A DNA stretch of 33,380 bases from an uncultured Gammaproteobacteria bacterium. GTDB lineage: Bacteria > Pseudomonadota > Gammaproteobacteria > Arenicellales > JAANXG01. The stretch lies in contig CAMYKW010000004.1 in assembly GCA_947259175.1 (NCBI GenBank), positions 143,403 to 176,782 on the forward strand, given 5' to 3'. Numbering within the stretch: position 1 is the stretch's first letter; each line of letters starts with the position of its first letter. This document shows, one piece after another, positions 8,860-16,446 of this stretch. The notes under the pieces were generated by a model, which ran no database searches, was not told the origin of the DNA, and worked only from the letters and a program-made list of their open reading frames with translations. A program made the translations under genes and the position numbers.

Positions 8860-10152
8860 GTGAAGATTAAGAGATTCTTTGCTGCAGATATACGCGACGC
8901 GATCCGTCAGGTGCGCGACGAGCAGGGTCCGGATGCGGTGATACTTTCGAATACCTCCGTCGAGGGCGGTGTGGAACTCGTCGCGGCCGTGGATTACGAC
9001 GAGGATCTCGTCCAGGACCTGGTGCCGCAACTCGGATCGGGGAGGGAAGCCGCTGCTCAGGTTGGAGGGGAGGAAAGCATGACGGCGGAGGCGGCAAAAA
9101 TCGCGTCAAGCATCGCGGCGCCCACCACCACGCAAGACCCTCGGGACGTGGAGCGCAACGTCTGGTCGCAGGAGCCCACGCTGATCGCGATGCGCCGTCA
9201 AATCGACGACCTGCGTAATCTTCTCGAGCACCAACTGTCCGGACTGGCGTGGGGCTCCGCGGCGCGCGGCAATCCGAATCGCACTCAGTTGCTGCACATC
9301 ATGCTCGAGACCGGATTCAGTCCGCGCTTGTGCATGGAGATTGCCGAACAAGTCCCCAACGGGTGCGATTTTGCCACCGCCCGCCGCCGCGCCCTGGCAT
9401 TGCTCGCCCACCGGGTGAAAGTCTGGGACGAAGACATCGTCGAACGGGGAGGGGCCATTGCCCTGGTCGGACCCACCGGGGTTGGCAAGACCACTACGAT
9501 CGCGAAACTCGCCGCGCGATTCTCGTTACGCCACGGCGCCGAAAACGTTGTCCTGATCACCAGCGACAATTACCGCGTGGGCGCTTATGAGCAGTTGCGC
9601 ACCTACGCGAGCCTGCTCGACATGTCCTTGCACGTCACGCGCAGCAGCGCGCAACTGCGCGAGTTTCTCGACCGTGTCGACCCCAAGTCCCTGGTGTTGA
9701 TCGATACCCAGGGAATGAGTCAACGCGCCAAGACCATCGGCCACCAGCTGCAATTTCTCGCCAACGTGTCCGACCGGCTGAGTGCTTTTTTGGTCATGTC
9801 CGCCGCCGCCGAACCTGCAGTGTTGAATGAAATCGCGCATGTGTTCGGCGCCATGGACCTGGCGGGCTGCATACTCACCAAATTGGATGAAGCCGCGTCT
9901 TTGGGAGGCGCCCTCAGTGTGCTGATACAGCGGCGTTTGCCGGTGGCGTATGTCAGCAACGGCCAACAGGTGCCGGAAGACCTCGAGGTGGCGCGGGCGC
10001 ATCGGCTGATTTCCCGCAGCGTAGTGGTGCGCCAGTACCATCAGCGCTATGTAACCGGCGAGGAGCAGGACGGCGATCAAAAACAGACAGACGACTTAAC
10101 CCGCCATGTCGCGATGGCAAGCGCATTCAGGAGGACTTACTCAGGTGTTTGA
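8860..10152 (+). CDS. flhF: Flagellar placement GTPase FlhF
   Basis: FlhF is an SRP-type GTPase that recruits the first flagellar components to the pole. The 430-aa product starts with GTG 8860 (MKIKRFFAADIRDAIRQVRD), the conserved FlhF N-terminus, after GGGGGTTAGG. A variable basic/linker region covers about 60-130. The NG domain follows with G1 GPTGVGKTTTIAKLAAR (from residue 204), the substrate motif SDNYRVGAYEQL, G3 DTQG and G4 TKLD near ILTKLDEAASLGG. Its presence with flhG predicts polar flagellation. The last 8 bases overlap flhG. Confidence 0.95.
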   Translation: MKIKRFFAADIRDAIRQVRDEQGPDAVILSNTSVEGGVELVAAVDYDEDLVQDLVPQLGSGREAAAQVGGEESMTAEAAKIASSIAAPTTTQDPRDVERNVWSQEPTLIAMRRQIDDLRNLLEHQLSGLAWGSAARGNPNRTQLLHIMLETGFSPRLCMEIAEQVPNGCDFATARRRALALLAHRVKVWDEDIVERGGAIALVGPTGVGKTTTIAKLAARFSLRHGAENVVLITSDNYRVGAYEQLRTYASLLDMSLHVTRSSAQLREFLDRVDPKSLVLIDTQGMSQRAKTIGHQLQFLANVSDRLSAFLVMSAAAEPAVLNEIAHVFGAMDLAGCILTKLDEAASLGGALSVLIQRRLPVAYVSNGQQVPEDLEVARAHRLISRSVVVRQYHQRYVTGEEQDGDQKQTDDLTRHVAMASAFRRTYSGV

Positions 10153-11032
10153 ATCTGACGGCAGTTGTGACCAGGCCGAGGGGCTGCGGCGCATGAATCG
10201 CGCCAAGACGACTCAGGTGTTGGCCGTTACCAGCGGCAAGGGCGGCGTCGGCAAAACCAGTGTATCGGTGAACCTGGGGGTGGCGATGTCCCGTTACGGC
10301 AAGTCGGTGATGGTCATGGATGCGGATCTCGGGCTGGCAAACGTCGACATCCTGCTGGGCCTGCAGCCGCGATTCAATTTGTCACACGTCATCGAACAGA
10401 AATGCGGCATGCGGGACGTGATTGTGCCGGGACCCGCCGGCATCAGAATCGTCCCCGGTTCGTCGGGCATCACCAAGATGGCGTCCCTGAGCGTGGTGCA
10501 GCAGGCGGCGTTAATCGATGCCTTCAATGACGTCGGCGGCGACCTGGACGTGCTGCTGGTGGATACCTCCGCGGGTATTGGTGATTCGGTGTCGGCGTTT
10601 GTCCGTGCCTGTCAGGAAGTCGTCGTGGTGGTGTGCGACGAGCCGGCCTCCATCACCGACTCGTATGCGCTGATAAAGGTGCTCAGCCGCGACTATGAGA
10701 TCAATCGGTTTCATATTCTGCCGAATAGGGTGTCCTCGGTTCAGCACGGACGCGAACTGTTCCACAAGTTGACCCGGGTCACCGATCGTTATCTCGATGT
10801 GGTGCTCGATTTCATGGGCGTCATTCCGGAAGACGATTACGTGAAAAAAGCGATACAGCAGCAGCAGAGCGTTGTCGAAAGGTTTCCCGGGAGCAGGTCC
10901 GCTATGGCCTTCCGGCGGCTTGCCAAGGAAGCGGATGGCTGGCGGCACTCCAACCGGCCCAATGGTCATTTTCAATTCTTCCTGGATCGGTTGATTCGCG
11001 ACAATGTCTCCGACGGTGGATTGAACGAATGA
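10145..11032 (+). CDS. flhG: Flagellar number regulator FlhG (FleN, MinD-like ATPase)
   Basis: FlhG is a MinD/ParA-type ATPase that limits flagellar number, in part by stimulating the FlhF GTPase and restraining the master regulator. I chose GTG 10145: it has AGGAGG at 10129-10134 and keeps an N-terminal DQAEGLRR (residues 9-16), equivalent to the DQAxxLR motif known to activate FlhF. ATG 10106 lies deep in flhF and ATG 10193 would remove the motif. The 295-aa product has a deviant Walker A GKGGVGKTS, then DADLGLANVDILLG and LLVDTSAGIGDSV. It also ends with an amphipathic stretch, FQFFLDRLIRDNV, like the membrane-targeting helix of MinD. The stop overlaps the fliA start (ATGA). Confidence 0.93.
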   Translation: MFESDGSCDQAEGLRRMNRAKTTQVLAVTSGKGGVGKTSVSVNLGVAMSRYGKSVMVMDADLGLANVDILLGLQPRFNLSHVIEQKCGMRDVIVPGPAGIRIVPGSSGITKMASLSVVQQAALIDAFNDVGGDLDVLLVDTSAGIGDSVSAFVRACQEVVVVVCDEPASITDSYALIKVLSRDYEINRFHILPNRVSSVQHGRELFHKLTRVTDRYLDVVLDFMGVIPEDDYVKKAIQQQQSVVERFPGSRSAMAFRRLAKEADGWRHSNRPNGHFQFFLDRLIRDNVSDGGLNE

Positions 11033-11742
11033 CTGGGATCGCGGCCTACGCTCCGTCAGCGGCGGGCGATCAAGTTGACATCATGGAATACGCGGGGCTG
11101 GTGAAACGCGTGGCGAACCACATGATATGCAGGCTGCCGGCGAATGTGCAGATGGACGACCTCATCCAGGCCGGATTGATCGCATTGATGGAAGCGGCAA
11201 AGCAATATGATCCCGATCAGGGTGCGACTTTCGAGACCTACGCCACAATCCGCGTGCGCGGGGCGATGCTGGATGAGGTGCGCCACAACAACTGGGCGCC
11301 GCGCTCGGTGTTTCGCAAGGCGCGAATGCTTGCAAGCGCGGTGCGCGATGTTGAGAACCAACATGGCCGCGACGCGCGTCCCGCGGAAGTCGCCGCGGCG
11401 CTGAACATCACCCTGGACGAATACTATGAACTGCTCTCGGAGGCGAACTGCCACGCGTTGCTGAGCATCGACGCTTCGGGTTGTATGGAACACGAACAGG
11501 ACCGTACCGCGGATCCCTACCGTGAAATCGAGGAACAGGAATTCAAACAAGCCCTCGCGGAACGCATAACCGATCTGCCGGAACGTGAACGCCTGGTGCT
11601 CGCGCTGTACTACGATCAGGAGCTCAACCTGCGGGAAATCGGCGAAGTGCTGGGGGTCAGTGAATCCCGCGTGTGTCAGATACACAGCCAGGCTACTTTG
11701 CGGCTGCGCGCGCGCATGAGCGAATGGTTTGAACGAGATTAA
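11029..11742 (+). CDS. fliA: Flagellar sigma factor FliA (sigma-28)
   Basis: FliA directs RNA polymerase to late flagellar promoters such as those of flagellin and motor genes. The 237-aa product has region 2 (YAGLVKRVANHMICRLPANVQMDDLIQAG and the FETYATIRVRGAMLDEVR helix), region 3 (ARPAEVAAALNITLDEYYELL) and region 4 with the HTH LNLREIGEVLGVSESRVCQI. It shares 4 bases with flhG. Its presence supports the sigma-28 promoter found 4.6 kb downstream at 16361-16387. No anti-sigma factor FlgM is encoded nearby. Confidence 0.96.
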   Translation: MTGIAAYAPSAAGDQVDIMEYAGLVKRVANHMICRLPANVQMDDLIQAGLIALMEAAKQYDPDQGATFETYATIRVRGAMLDEVRHNNWAPRSVFRKARMLASAVRDVENQHGRDARPAEVAAALNITLDEYYELLSEANCHALLSIDASGCMEHEQDRTADPYREIEEQEFKQALAERITDLPERERLVLALYYDQELNLREIGEVLGVSESRVCQIHSQATLRLRARMSEWFERD

Positions 11743-11758
11743 TGGCACGGTTATTGCT
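11743..11758 (+). promoter_or_regulatory. Sigma-54 promoter overlapping the end of fliA
   Basis: TGGCACGGTTATTGCT fits the RpoN consensus TGGCACG-N4-TTGC(A/T) exactly, with 10 bp between GG and GC. It begins one base after the fliA stop codon. The predicted start near 11769-11771 is about 35 bases before the ATG at 11805. It should drive the 62-aa ORF, the DUF2802 gene and possibly the GGDEF gene behind them. Assignment is by consensus match; the activator is unknown. Confidence 0.85.
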
Positions 11759-11804
11759 AAAGTTTATACAAACGACGAAAAATCGGCGATGACAACGGTG
11801 TGTT

Positions 11805-11993
11805 ATGAGCGACATTCGCGATATCAAGCCTCTTGGTCCGGCCTGGCCGGTGACACCGGCGGACAAGGATAAGCATGAGGAGCGTCCCAAGGGCGGCACG
11901 CCGCCGCGGCCCGAGTCGGGGAACGGCCGTCCGCGGCCCGACGGCGAAGAAAAAGACGGCGATACGCCGTTACAAATAGACGAGTACGCATAG
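11805..11993 (+). CDS. Small charged Pro-rich protein of the flagellar cluster, function unknown
   Basis: I do not recognise a named family with certainty. The 62-aa product starts MSDIRDIKPLGPAWPV, has a middle rich in Lys, Glu, Gly, Pro and Arg that is probably disordered, and ends TPLQIDEYA. There is no membrane segment. From memory, short proteins with an N-terminal MSxIR and a C-terminal IDEY ending occur beside DUF2802 genes in other gammaproteobacterial flagellar clusters, but I cannot verify that here. Support for a real gene comes from the sigma-54 promoter 47 bases upstream and from its stop abutting the next ATG. The ribosome-binding site is weak. Confidence 0.68.
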   Translation: MSDIRDIKPLGPAWPVTPADKDKHEERPKGGTPPRPESGNGRPRPDGEEKDGDTPLQIDEYA

Positions 11994-12416
11994 ATGATGG
12001 ACTTTGGAGACTACACGCTGAATTTCGCGCCGCTGATCATTTTTGTCGCAGCGACGGCGGTAATCGTGCTGCAGATGATCTGGGGTTCACACTACCGCAG
12101 CGAGATCGTCAATCAGCAATTGCGCCTCGATCAGCTCGAAAAGCGGCTGGCCGCCACGCAGAAAGACAAAGCGCAACTTAAGCGCGGACTTGCCGAGATC
12201 AAACATCACCAACTGCGAAGCGAGGCGCGCAATGCCGCCATTAAGTCCGAGGGACGCACCGACCTGACCTATGAACTGGCGGTCAAGCTCGCGCGCAGCG
12301 GCATAGCGGTGGATGAATTGGCCAGGACCTGTGGTCTGACTCAAGGGGAAGCGGAGTTATTGTCCCTGGCCAATCGCGCAAGGCCGGCCAAATCCAAGGC
12401 TCATGGACGAGCCTGA
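11994..12416 (+). CDS. DUF2802 membrane-anchored protein
   Basis: The 140-aa product has an N-terminal membrane helix (about 10-28, LIIFVAATAVIVLQMIW) and a coiled-coil stretch (about 35-75, rich in Leu, Gln and Lys). Its C-terminal part is helix-turn-helix-like (YELAVKLARSGIAVDELARTCGLTQGEAELL). This matches the DUF2802 family, usually encoded at the end of the chemotaxis/flagellar cluster after cheW in gammaproteobacteria. Its function is not established; location suggests a motility or polar role. Here it sits next to fliA with only a 62-aa ORF between. ATG 11994 and ATG 11997 are both possible starts. Confidence 0.82.
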   Translation: MMDFGDYTLNFAPLIIFVAATAVIVLQMIWGSHYRSEIVNQQLRLDQLEKRLAATQKDKAQLKRGLAEIKHHQLRSEARNAAIKSEGRTDLTYELAVKLARSGIAVDELARTCGLTQGEAELLSLANRARPAKSKAHGRA

Positions 12417-12455
12417 CCGGTTTTTGCAGAACTCAGGAACAGAAAAAGGCACCTG

Positions 12456-13418
12456 ATGGATACTTCGAATCAATCGCTGATGCGCTCGCAAAAGCTTCGT
12501 ACTCATTCCGGTACACTGATGGTCAGTGACGGCGCTTCGGTGTTGACCGATGCAGTCAGCGACAACGGCGATGACTTATCGCCAAAACTGACGCCGTCCA
12601 TGGTGCGCACTTTGCGCGTCTCCACCGCGCTTCAGACCACCCTGGATCTGGAGCAGATCCTGCAATTGTTTTCGCAAGAAGTGTCCGCCTACGTGTATCA
12701 CGAGAGTCTGGTTTACGAAAAGGCGGATGCGGGAATCCTGCTGGAGTTCGGCACGCCGGCCGCCAACAGTTGCCAGTACGAGCTCGTGGTTTCCGGTAAC
12801 AACATCGGCAGCATTACGATCACCCGCCAACGTGTGTTCGATGAAGACGCCATCAAGGAATTCGAGACCCTGCTGTGCGGTCTGATCTATCCGTTGCTCA
12901 ACGCGATACTCTACCGCGATGCCGTGGAATCGGCGCATCGCGACCCTTTGACGCAGGTATTGAACCGGTCTGCATTGTTGACTTATGCGGTGCGGGAAAT
13001 AGATCTTGCCAAGCGGCAGGACCTGCCATTGTCCCTGCTGCTGATTGATCTCGATAATTTCAAATCCATTAACGACCGCTACGGGCATGCGGTGGGTGAT
13101 ACGGTCATCCAGCATGTTTCGAATCGATTTATGGCCTGCATCAGGAAAAGCGACCTGTTGTTCCGCTACGGCGGTGATGAATTTACGGTACTCATGAGTA
13201 GCACCGACACACAGCAAGCGCTCAAAGTCGTCAATCGGTTGCTGCGGTGCATCCGCGAGCCGGTATCCACGAACGGCCACGGCTGGTTCAAGCTGTCCTC
13301 CAGCATCGGCGTCGCCGGCCTGCGGCCGGAGGATAACTATTCGACCCTGGTCAAACGCGCGGACGGCGCCATGTATCAGGCCAAAACCAGCGGCGGCAAC
13401 ACCTTTCGAGTCGCCTGA
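12456..13418 (+). CDS. Diguanylate cyclase with an N-terminal sensory region
   Basis: The product should make cyclic di-GMP from two GTP. The 320-aa protein has no membrane segment. Residues of about 50-150 look like a compact GAF-like sensor (TTLDLEQILQLFSQEVSAYV and VVSGNNIGSITITR). The GGDEF domain follows from about 165: DPLTQVLNRSALL, LIDLDNFKSINDRYGH and RYGGDEF with an intact GGDEF at 239-243. RKSD at 230-233 lies exactly five residues before it and forms an intact RxxD inhibitory site, so product inhibition is expected. It follows the DUF2802 gene after 39 bases with no clear terminator and may be read from the sigma-54 promoter at 11743. The GAF call is an inference. Confidence 0.88.
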   Translation: MDTSNQSLMRSQKLRTHSGTLMVSDGASVLTDAVSDNGDDLSPKLTPSMVRTLRVSTALQTTLDLEQILQLFSQEVSAYVYHESLVYEKADAGILLEFGTPAANSCQYELVVSGNNIGSITITRQRVFDEDAIKEFETLLCGLIYPLLNAILYRDAVESAHRDPLTQVLNRSALLTYAVREIDLAKRQDLPLSLLLIDLDNFKSINDRYGHAVGDTVIQHVSNRFMACIRKSDLLFRYGGDEFTVLMSSTDTQQALKVVNRLLRCIREPVSTNGHGWFKLSSSIGVAGLRPEDNYSTLVKRADGAMYQAKTSGGNTFRVA

Positions 13419-13448
13419 ACCCGCATATCGCGCCGCTCAACACCCTTG

Positions 13449-13500
13449 GCGGCGGCTTTCAGCCGCGAACAATAAAATCGCGCTTGAAAAGCGCTCCCAC
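13449..13500. repeat. REP/BIME-like element between convergent GGDEF genes
   Basis: It holds a GGCGGCTTTCAGCCGCGAA hairpin arm and, after a short spacer, GCGCTTGAAAAGCGCTCCCAC, the inverted partner. The unit recurs at 16166, 18786, 24376, 24586 and in degraded form near 21142 and 26037. It lies where two convergent genes meet and could end transcription from both sides. No REP-associated transposase is present in the window. Confidence 0.75.
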
Positions 13501-13546
13501 CTTCCAGGTGGTCATTTCGAACAAAACTGCGAGTTTGGTATGCCGC

Positions 13547-15154
13547 TCACTGCCCCGGCAGCTTGGGATCGGTGTGCACCTGATTGCGCCCGTTTTGTTT
13601 CGCCTGATAAAGCGCAGCGTCGGCGCGGGCCAACATGGCTTCCGCGGTATCTGTCGGCTGAAAGCACGTCACTCCCGCGGATACGGAGATGGGCACTTTA
13701 TTTCCACGGTATCGGAAGTTGCTGGACGCGATGCGCCCGCGTATTTCTTCCGCGAGAGCCCGCGCGGCCGGCAGGTCGGTCTCCGGCAGCAGGCAAACGA
13801 ATTCCTCACCGCCATAACGGGCGACGAAGTCGGTCTCGCGCTGCCGTCGTTGCAACAGGCCGCCAAACGCTTTTATCACCTTGTCACCCGCGGGATGTCC
13901 GTACTCGTCATTGACTTTCTTGAAGTGATCCAGATCCCATACGATAATGGAAAAAGGGACACCGTAGCGCGTGCACCGATTCACTTCCTGTTCCAGTTGT
14001 TGATCGAGCGCGGCTCGGTTGTACAGATCAGTCAACGGATCACGCATCGCGCGCGCCCGCTCCTGCGTAACCTGCACGCGCAGTTTGCAGGTTTCGTTTT
14101 CCAACTCCTCCATACGGTTCAGCAATCTATTAATTTCACTCTGCGTTTTACTGGACGCTTGCTCTTGTTTCAGGATCCCGGCGGCGATCGACACCTCAAT
14201 CGATTCCAGGTCCGACTGAACCGACTGTTTGAGCCGCGAAATGTCGTTCTCGGAATCCAGTGAGATTTGAATGTGTTTGAGATCGGCGCGCACCGTATCA
14301 CCCATGGTGCGGGTGTTGTCCGCGGACTCCGCGCTATGTTTTGAATACAGCTCGACGTGTTGTTCGATATCCTTGAGTTTGTCGGAAACGCTGCGCAGAA
14401 ACCTTTGAAATTCGTTCGCTTGTTCGCGCACGTTGCGGCGGATATTCGCGCTCAGCGACAGAAAATCCTCCAGCGTATGCGGCAAGTTCGCTTCGCTGAA
14501 ATCGGTTTGCAATGCTTGCTTGATCCGTTCCGCTTCCTCGTCCAATGCGGGCGGCACCGGAAGCGCCTCCAGGACGTCCAGCAATGCGCGGTTCAGATCG
14601 CCCGCGTCGATTGGTTCGCGGGTCTGTTGCGTTGTCCCGGTTTCCAATTGCCGGGTGACGAAACCGTGTATGCTTGCTGCCAGATCTTCAATGACCGCCC
14701 GTTGCGCGTCCCGTGCGGAGGCTTCTGCGAGCCGTTTTGCGTACCCCTCCTCGTCATTCGCGGAGAGCAATTCCTGTCGCCGCAGGCTGTTGACAAACAC
14801 CTGCCAGGGAACGGCGTCGTCGCCCGGTGCGTGCCGCGATGACGCTGCGCCGGGGGCGTCACGCACGGTGGGATGAACGACGCGATTGGCGAGACCGGAG
14901 ACGCGGTCCAGACGCTCGCATATGTCCGGCAAATCTTCGCCTTCGCGGATCTTGGCGCGTAGTTGGTCAAGCTGTGCGTCCACCCCGGGGTCGCCCTCCG
15001 GGATCAACAGGGTAAGGCGCGACAAGCCGCGTTTCAGGATGTTCTCGAACTTGCGCCACTGGTTTTCCGCCGCCGTCGCATCGTGCAGCAGGGTGCGGTA
15101 TTTAGCCTCCCAGTCGTCATCCTGGGGCGGCTGCGTTTCTGTATATCTGGCCAT
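13547..15154 (-). CDS. Diguanylate cyclase with a long N-terminal coiled-coil region
   Basis: The product should synthesise cyclic di-GMP. I chose ATG 15154 (MARYTETQPPQDDDWEAKYRTLL), giving 535 aa; a TTG at 15229 would add 25 unlikely residues. No membrane segment is seen. The N-terminal 370 residues are mostly helical, with WRKFENILKRGLSRLTLL near the start and a long predicted coiled coil at about 240-375. The GGDEF domain begins at about DPLTDLYNRAALDQQLEQEV and has GGEEF at 448-452, with RETD (439-442) five residues before as an inhibitory RxxD site. It is convergent with the other cyclase gene and divergent from the secretin-N gene. Confidence 0.9.
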   Translation of the reverse strand: MARYTETQPPQDDDWEAKYRTLLHDATAAENQWRKFENILKRGLSRLTLLIPEGDPGVDAQLDQLRAKIREGEDLPDICERLDRVSGLANRVVHPTVRDAPGAASSRHAPGDDAVPWQVFVNSLRRQELLSANDEEGYAKRLAEASARDAQRAVIEDLAASIHGFVTRQLETGTTQQTREPIDAGDLNRALLDVLEALPVPPALDEEAERIKQALQTDFSEANLPHTLEDFLSLSANIRRNVREQANEFQRFLRSVSDKLKDIEQHVELYSKHSAESADNTRTMGDTVRADLKHIQISLDSENDISRLKQSVQSDLESIEVSIAAGILKQEQASSKTQSEINRLLNRMEELENETCKLRVQVTQERARAMRDPLTDLYNRAALDQQLEQEVNRCTRYGVPFSIIVWDLDHFKKVNDEYGHPAGDKVIKAFGGLLQRRQRETDFVARYGGEEFVCLLPETDLPAARALAEEIRGRIASSNFRYRGNKVPISVSAGVTCFQPTDTAEAMLARADAALYQAKQNGRNQVHTDPKLPGQ

Positions 15155-15347
15155 GGGCAGTGGGTGTTGATCCGCTGTAATTCCGCCCGCCGGTGACGAG
15201 TGCCGCATGGCGTGCGGTCCTGTTTTCAAGTGTAGCCAAAAACCGCGGCAATGCCGGTGTTTGCGGTGGCGCGCAGGGACGGCGGCGATTTGCTATGCTC
15301 GATATGAAACAACCGATTCCGGAGTTGACGAGTCGTTGACAGCGTGG

Positions 15348-16100
15348 ATGAGATCCTCGTTCCATATGGCCGCGGTATTGCTACCGTGGCTGCTTGTGTG
15401 GGCGAATTCGGCCGCGAACGACATCCACACCATCGAACTGAAATACCGACACGCGGAGCAGGTGTTGCCGGTGTTGCGACCGATGCTGGCGCCGGGTGAG
15501 ACGGTCAGCGGCCAAGACCGGGTATTGGCGCTGCGTGCCGCACCGGATACCGTGGCGCAACTGCGCGCCTTGATCGCGCGCCTTGATCGTGCGCCGCACA
15601 ATCTGCAGATCACCGTGCGGCTAACGTCGGGCGGCGCCGGCGAGCGTCCGTCACAGGAACTCCGGCGTATCCAAACCCATGATCGCGCGCCGCGCGTACA
15701 TCGTGTGCGCGTGAGCGAGGGTCAGCCGGTATCGATCTTTACCCGATCGCGGCAGGCGGACGTTGGGCTGGACGTGCTGGTGGCGGCTTATCCCATCGTG
15801 GTGCGCACCCGCAGCGACGACCGGCCGGTCGAATCCGGGTTCGCCGCCGTCGCATACATGGTGGATGACAAGGTGTTGCTGGACCTCTATACCTTGAATG
15901 AAACCGCCGCCGGTTGGCGGCCCGCCGGGCCCGTGGCATCGAGTGAACTGGCCACCCGCGTACGGACAAACCCGGGCGAGTGGCTGGAGCTCAGCCGCGT
16001 GTACGCACCGCCGGCGCTCGAATCGCAACGCGCACGCAGAACCCTGCGCACCGGAAATCGCGGTACCGCCATTGCGGTGAAGGTGGAACGGCTGGATTAG
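15348..16100 (+). CDS. Secretin N-domain-like periplasmic protein
   Basis: The 250-aa product starts with a signal peptide (MRSSFHMAAVLLPWLLVWANSAAND, cleavage near 22-25). Residues of about 26-90 match the secretin_N (NolW-like) pattern: IHTIELKYRHAEQVLPVLRP, a GETVSGQDRVLALRAAP strand, TVAQLRALIARLDRAP and LQITVRL. The remainder (about 95-250) is a beta-rich domain I do not recognise. There is no secretin beta-barrel, so it is not a full outer-membrane secretin but an isolated N-domain protein. It may interact with a pilus or type II secretin, or with peptidoglycan-spanning machinery; this is an inference. ATG 15348 is preferred over upstream codons that lack a signal peptide. Confidence 0.75.
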   Translation: MRSSFHMAAVLLPWLLVWANSAANDIHTIELKYRHAEQVLPVLRPMLAPGETVSGQDRVLALRAAPDTVAQLRALIARLDRAPHNLQITVRLTSGGAGERPSQELRRIQTHDRAPRVHRVRVSEGQPVSIFTRSRQADVGLDVLVAAYPIVVRTRSDDRPVESGFAAVAYMVDDKVLLDLYTLNETAAGWRPAGPVASSELATRVRTNPGEWLELSRVYAPPALESQRARRTLRTGNRGTAIAVKVERLD

Positions 16101-16165
16101 TCCAGCGTCGTCGCCGACGAGGGGGGTGGGCGAGAGCGGCTTTTCCTGCAGCTGCTTTGCACCAT

Positions 16166-16189
16166 GTGGGAGCGGCTTGTAGCCGCGAA
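16166..16189 (+). repeat. REP-like palindromic element
   Basis: GTGGGAGCGGCTTGTAGCCGCGAA is written here only by its parts: the leading GTGGGA, the stem GCGGCT/AGCCGC and the trailing GAA. It is the cleanest single REP copy in the window and resembles the REP family of Pseudomonas and relatives. No inverted partner follows. Confidence 0.8.
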
Positions 16190-16253
16190 TGGGACGCTCG
16201 CAATGTCGACTCCACTCTCGGGATCGCCGCTCCGGTTGGCTGGGAATAATTAA

Positions 16254-16333
16254 GGAACCTCTGATTAATGCAGAGGTTCCGCCGGTACAGGGATGTACCG
16301 ACATAGATCAATCACCTATGTGGTTGATCTATG
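16254..16333. repeat. Array of three perfect hairpins
   Basis: Three inverted repeats follow each other with almost no spacer. GGAACCTCTG (16254-16263) pairs with CAGAGGTTCC (16271-16280) around a 7-nt loop. CGGTACA (16283-16289) pairs with TGTACCG (16294-16300) around GGGA. CATAGATCAA (16302-16311) pairs with TTGATCTATG (16324-16333) around 12 nt. None is followed by a T-run, so they are not typical rho-independent terminators. They lie 28-107 bases before the sigma-28 promoter and could be operators, a transcription barrier or a small mobile-element remnant. Confidence 0.8.
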
Positions 16334-16360
16334 GAGAAAAACGAAAATAGAAAAAATACC

Positions 16361-16387
16361 TAAAGTTCCCGGTGCAGCGGCCGATAA
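16361..16387 (+). promoter_or_regulatory. Sigma-28 (FliA) promoter of the repeat protein gene
   Basis: TAAAGTTC (16361-16368), an 11-base spacer and GCCGATAA (16380-16387) reproduce the FliA consensus TAAAGTTT-N11-GCCGATAA with one mismatch. The start of transcription should be near 16394, about 50 bases before the ATG at 16447. A match this close is rare by chance and marks the downstream gene as a late flagellar gene, expressed after hook completion. Confidence 0.88.
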
Positions 16388-16446
16388 CACCTTGGGGAGG
16401 GTCCGTGCCGGGCCCGTTCAGTACAGTTTACGCAAGAGGAAGGTCG

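Larger units (their letters stand above)
16101..16446. other. Intergenic control region with hairpins and sigma-28 promoter
   Basis: This 346-base stretch has no credible gene. In order it contains one REP element (16166-16189), three consecutive perfect inverted repeats (16254-16333), an A-rich segment (16334-16358), a sigma-28 promoter (16361-16387) and the leader of the 775-aa repeat protein. It is unusually structured for its size and is described in the separate entries. Confidence 0.8.

Noticed and set aside
11758-11765. TAAAGTTT, a perfect sigma-28 -35 box, just after the sigma-54 promoter
   Set aside because: No GCCGATAA-like -10 occurs at the required 11-base spacing; the sigma-54 elements explain the site better.
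12396-12427. GGCTC/GAGCC hairpin and TTTTT after the DUF2802 gene as a terminator
   Set aside because: The stem is only 5 bp, lies inside the coding end, and is 7 bases away from the T-run; too weak to call, so read-through into the GGDEF gene remains likely.
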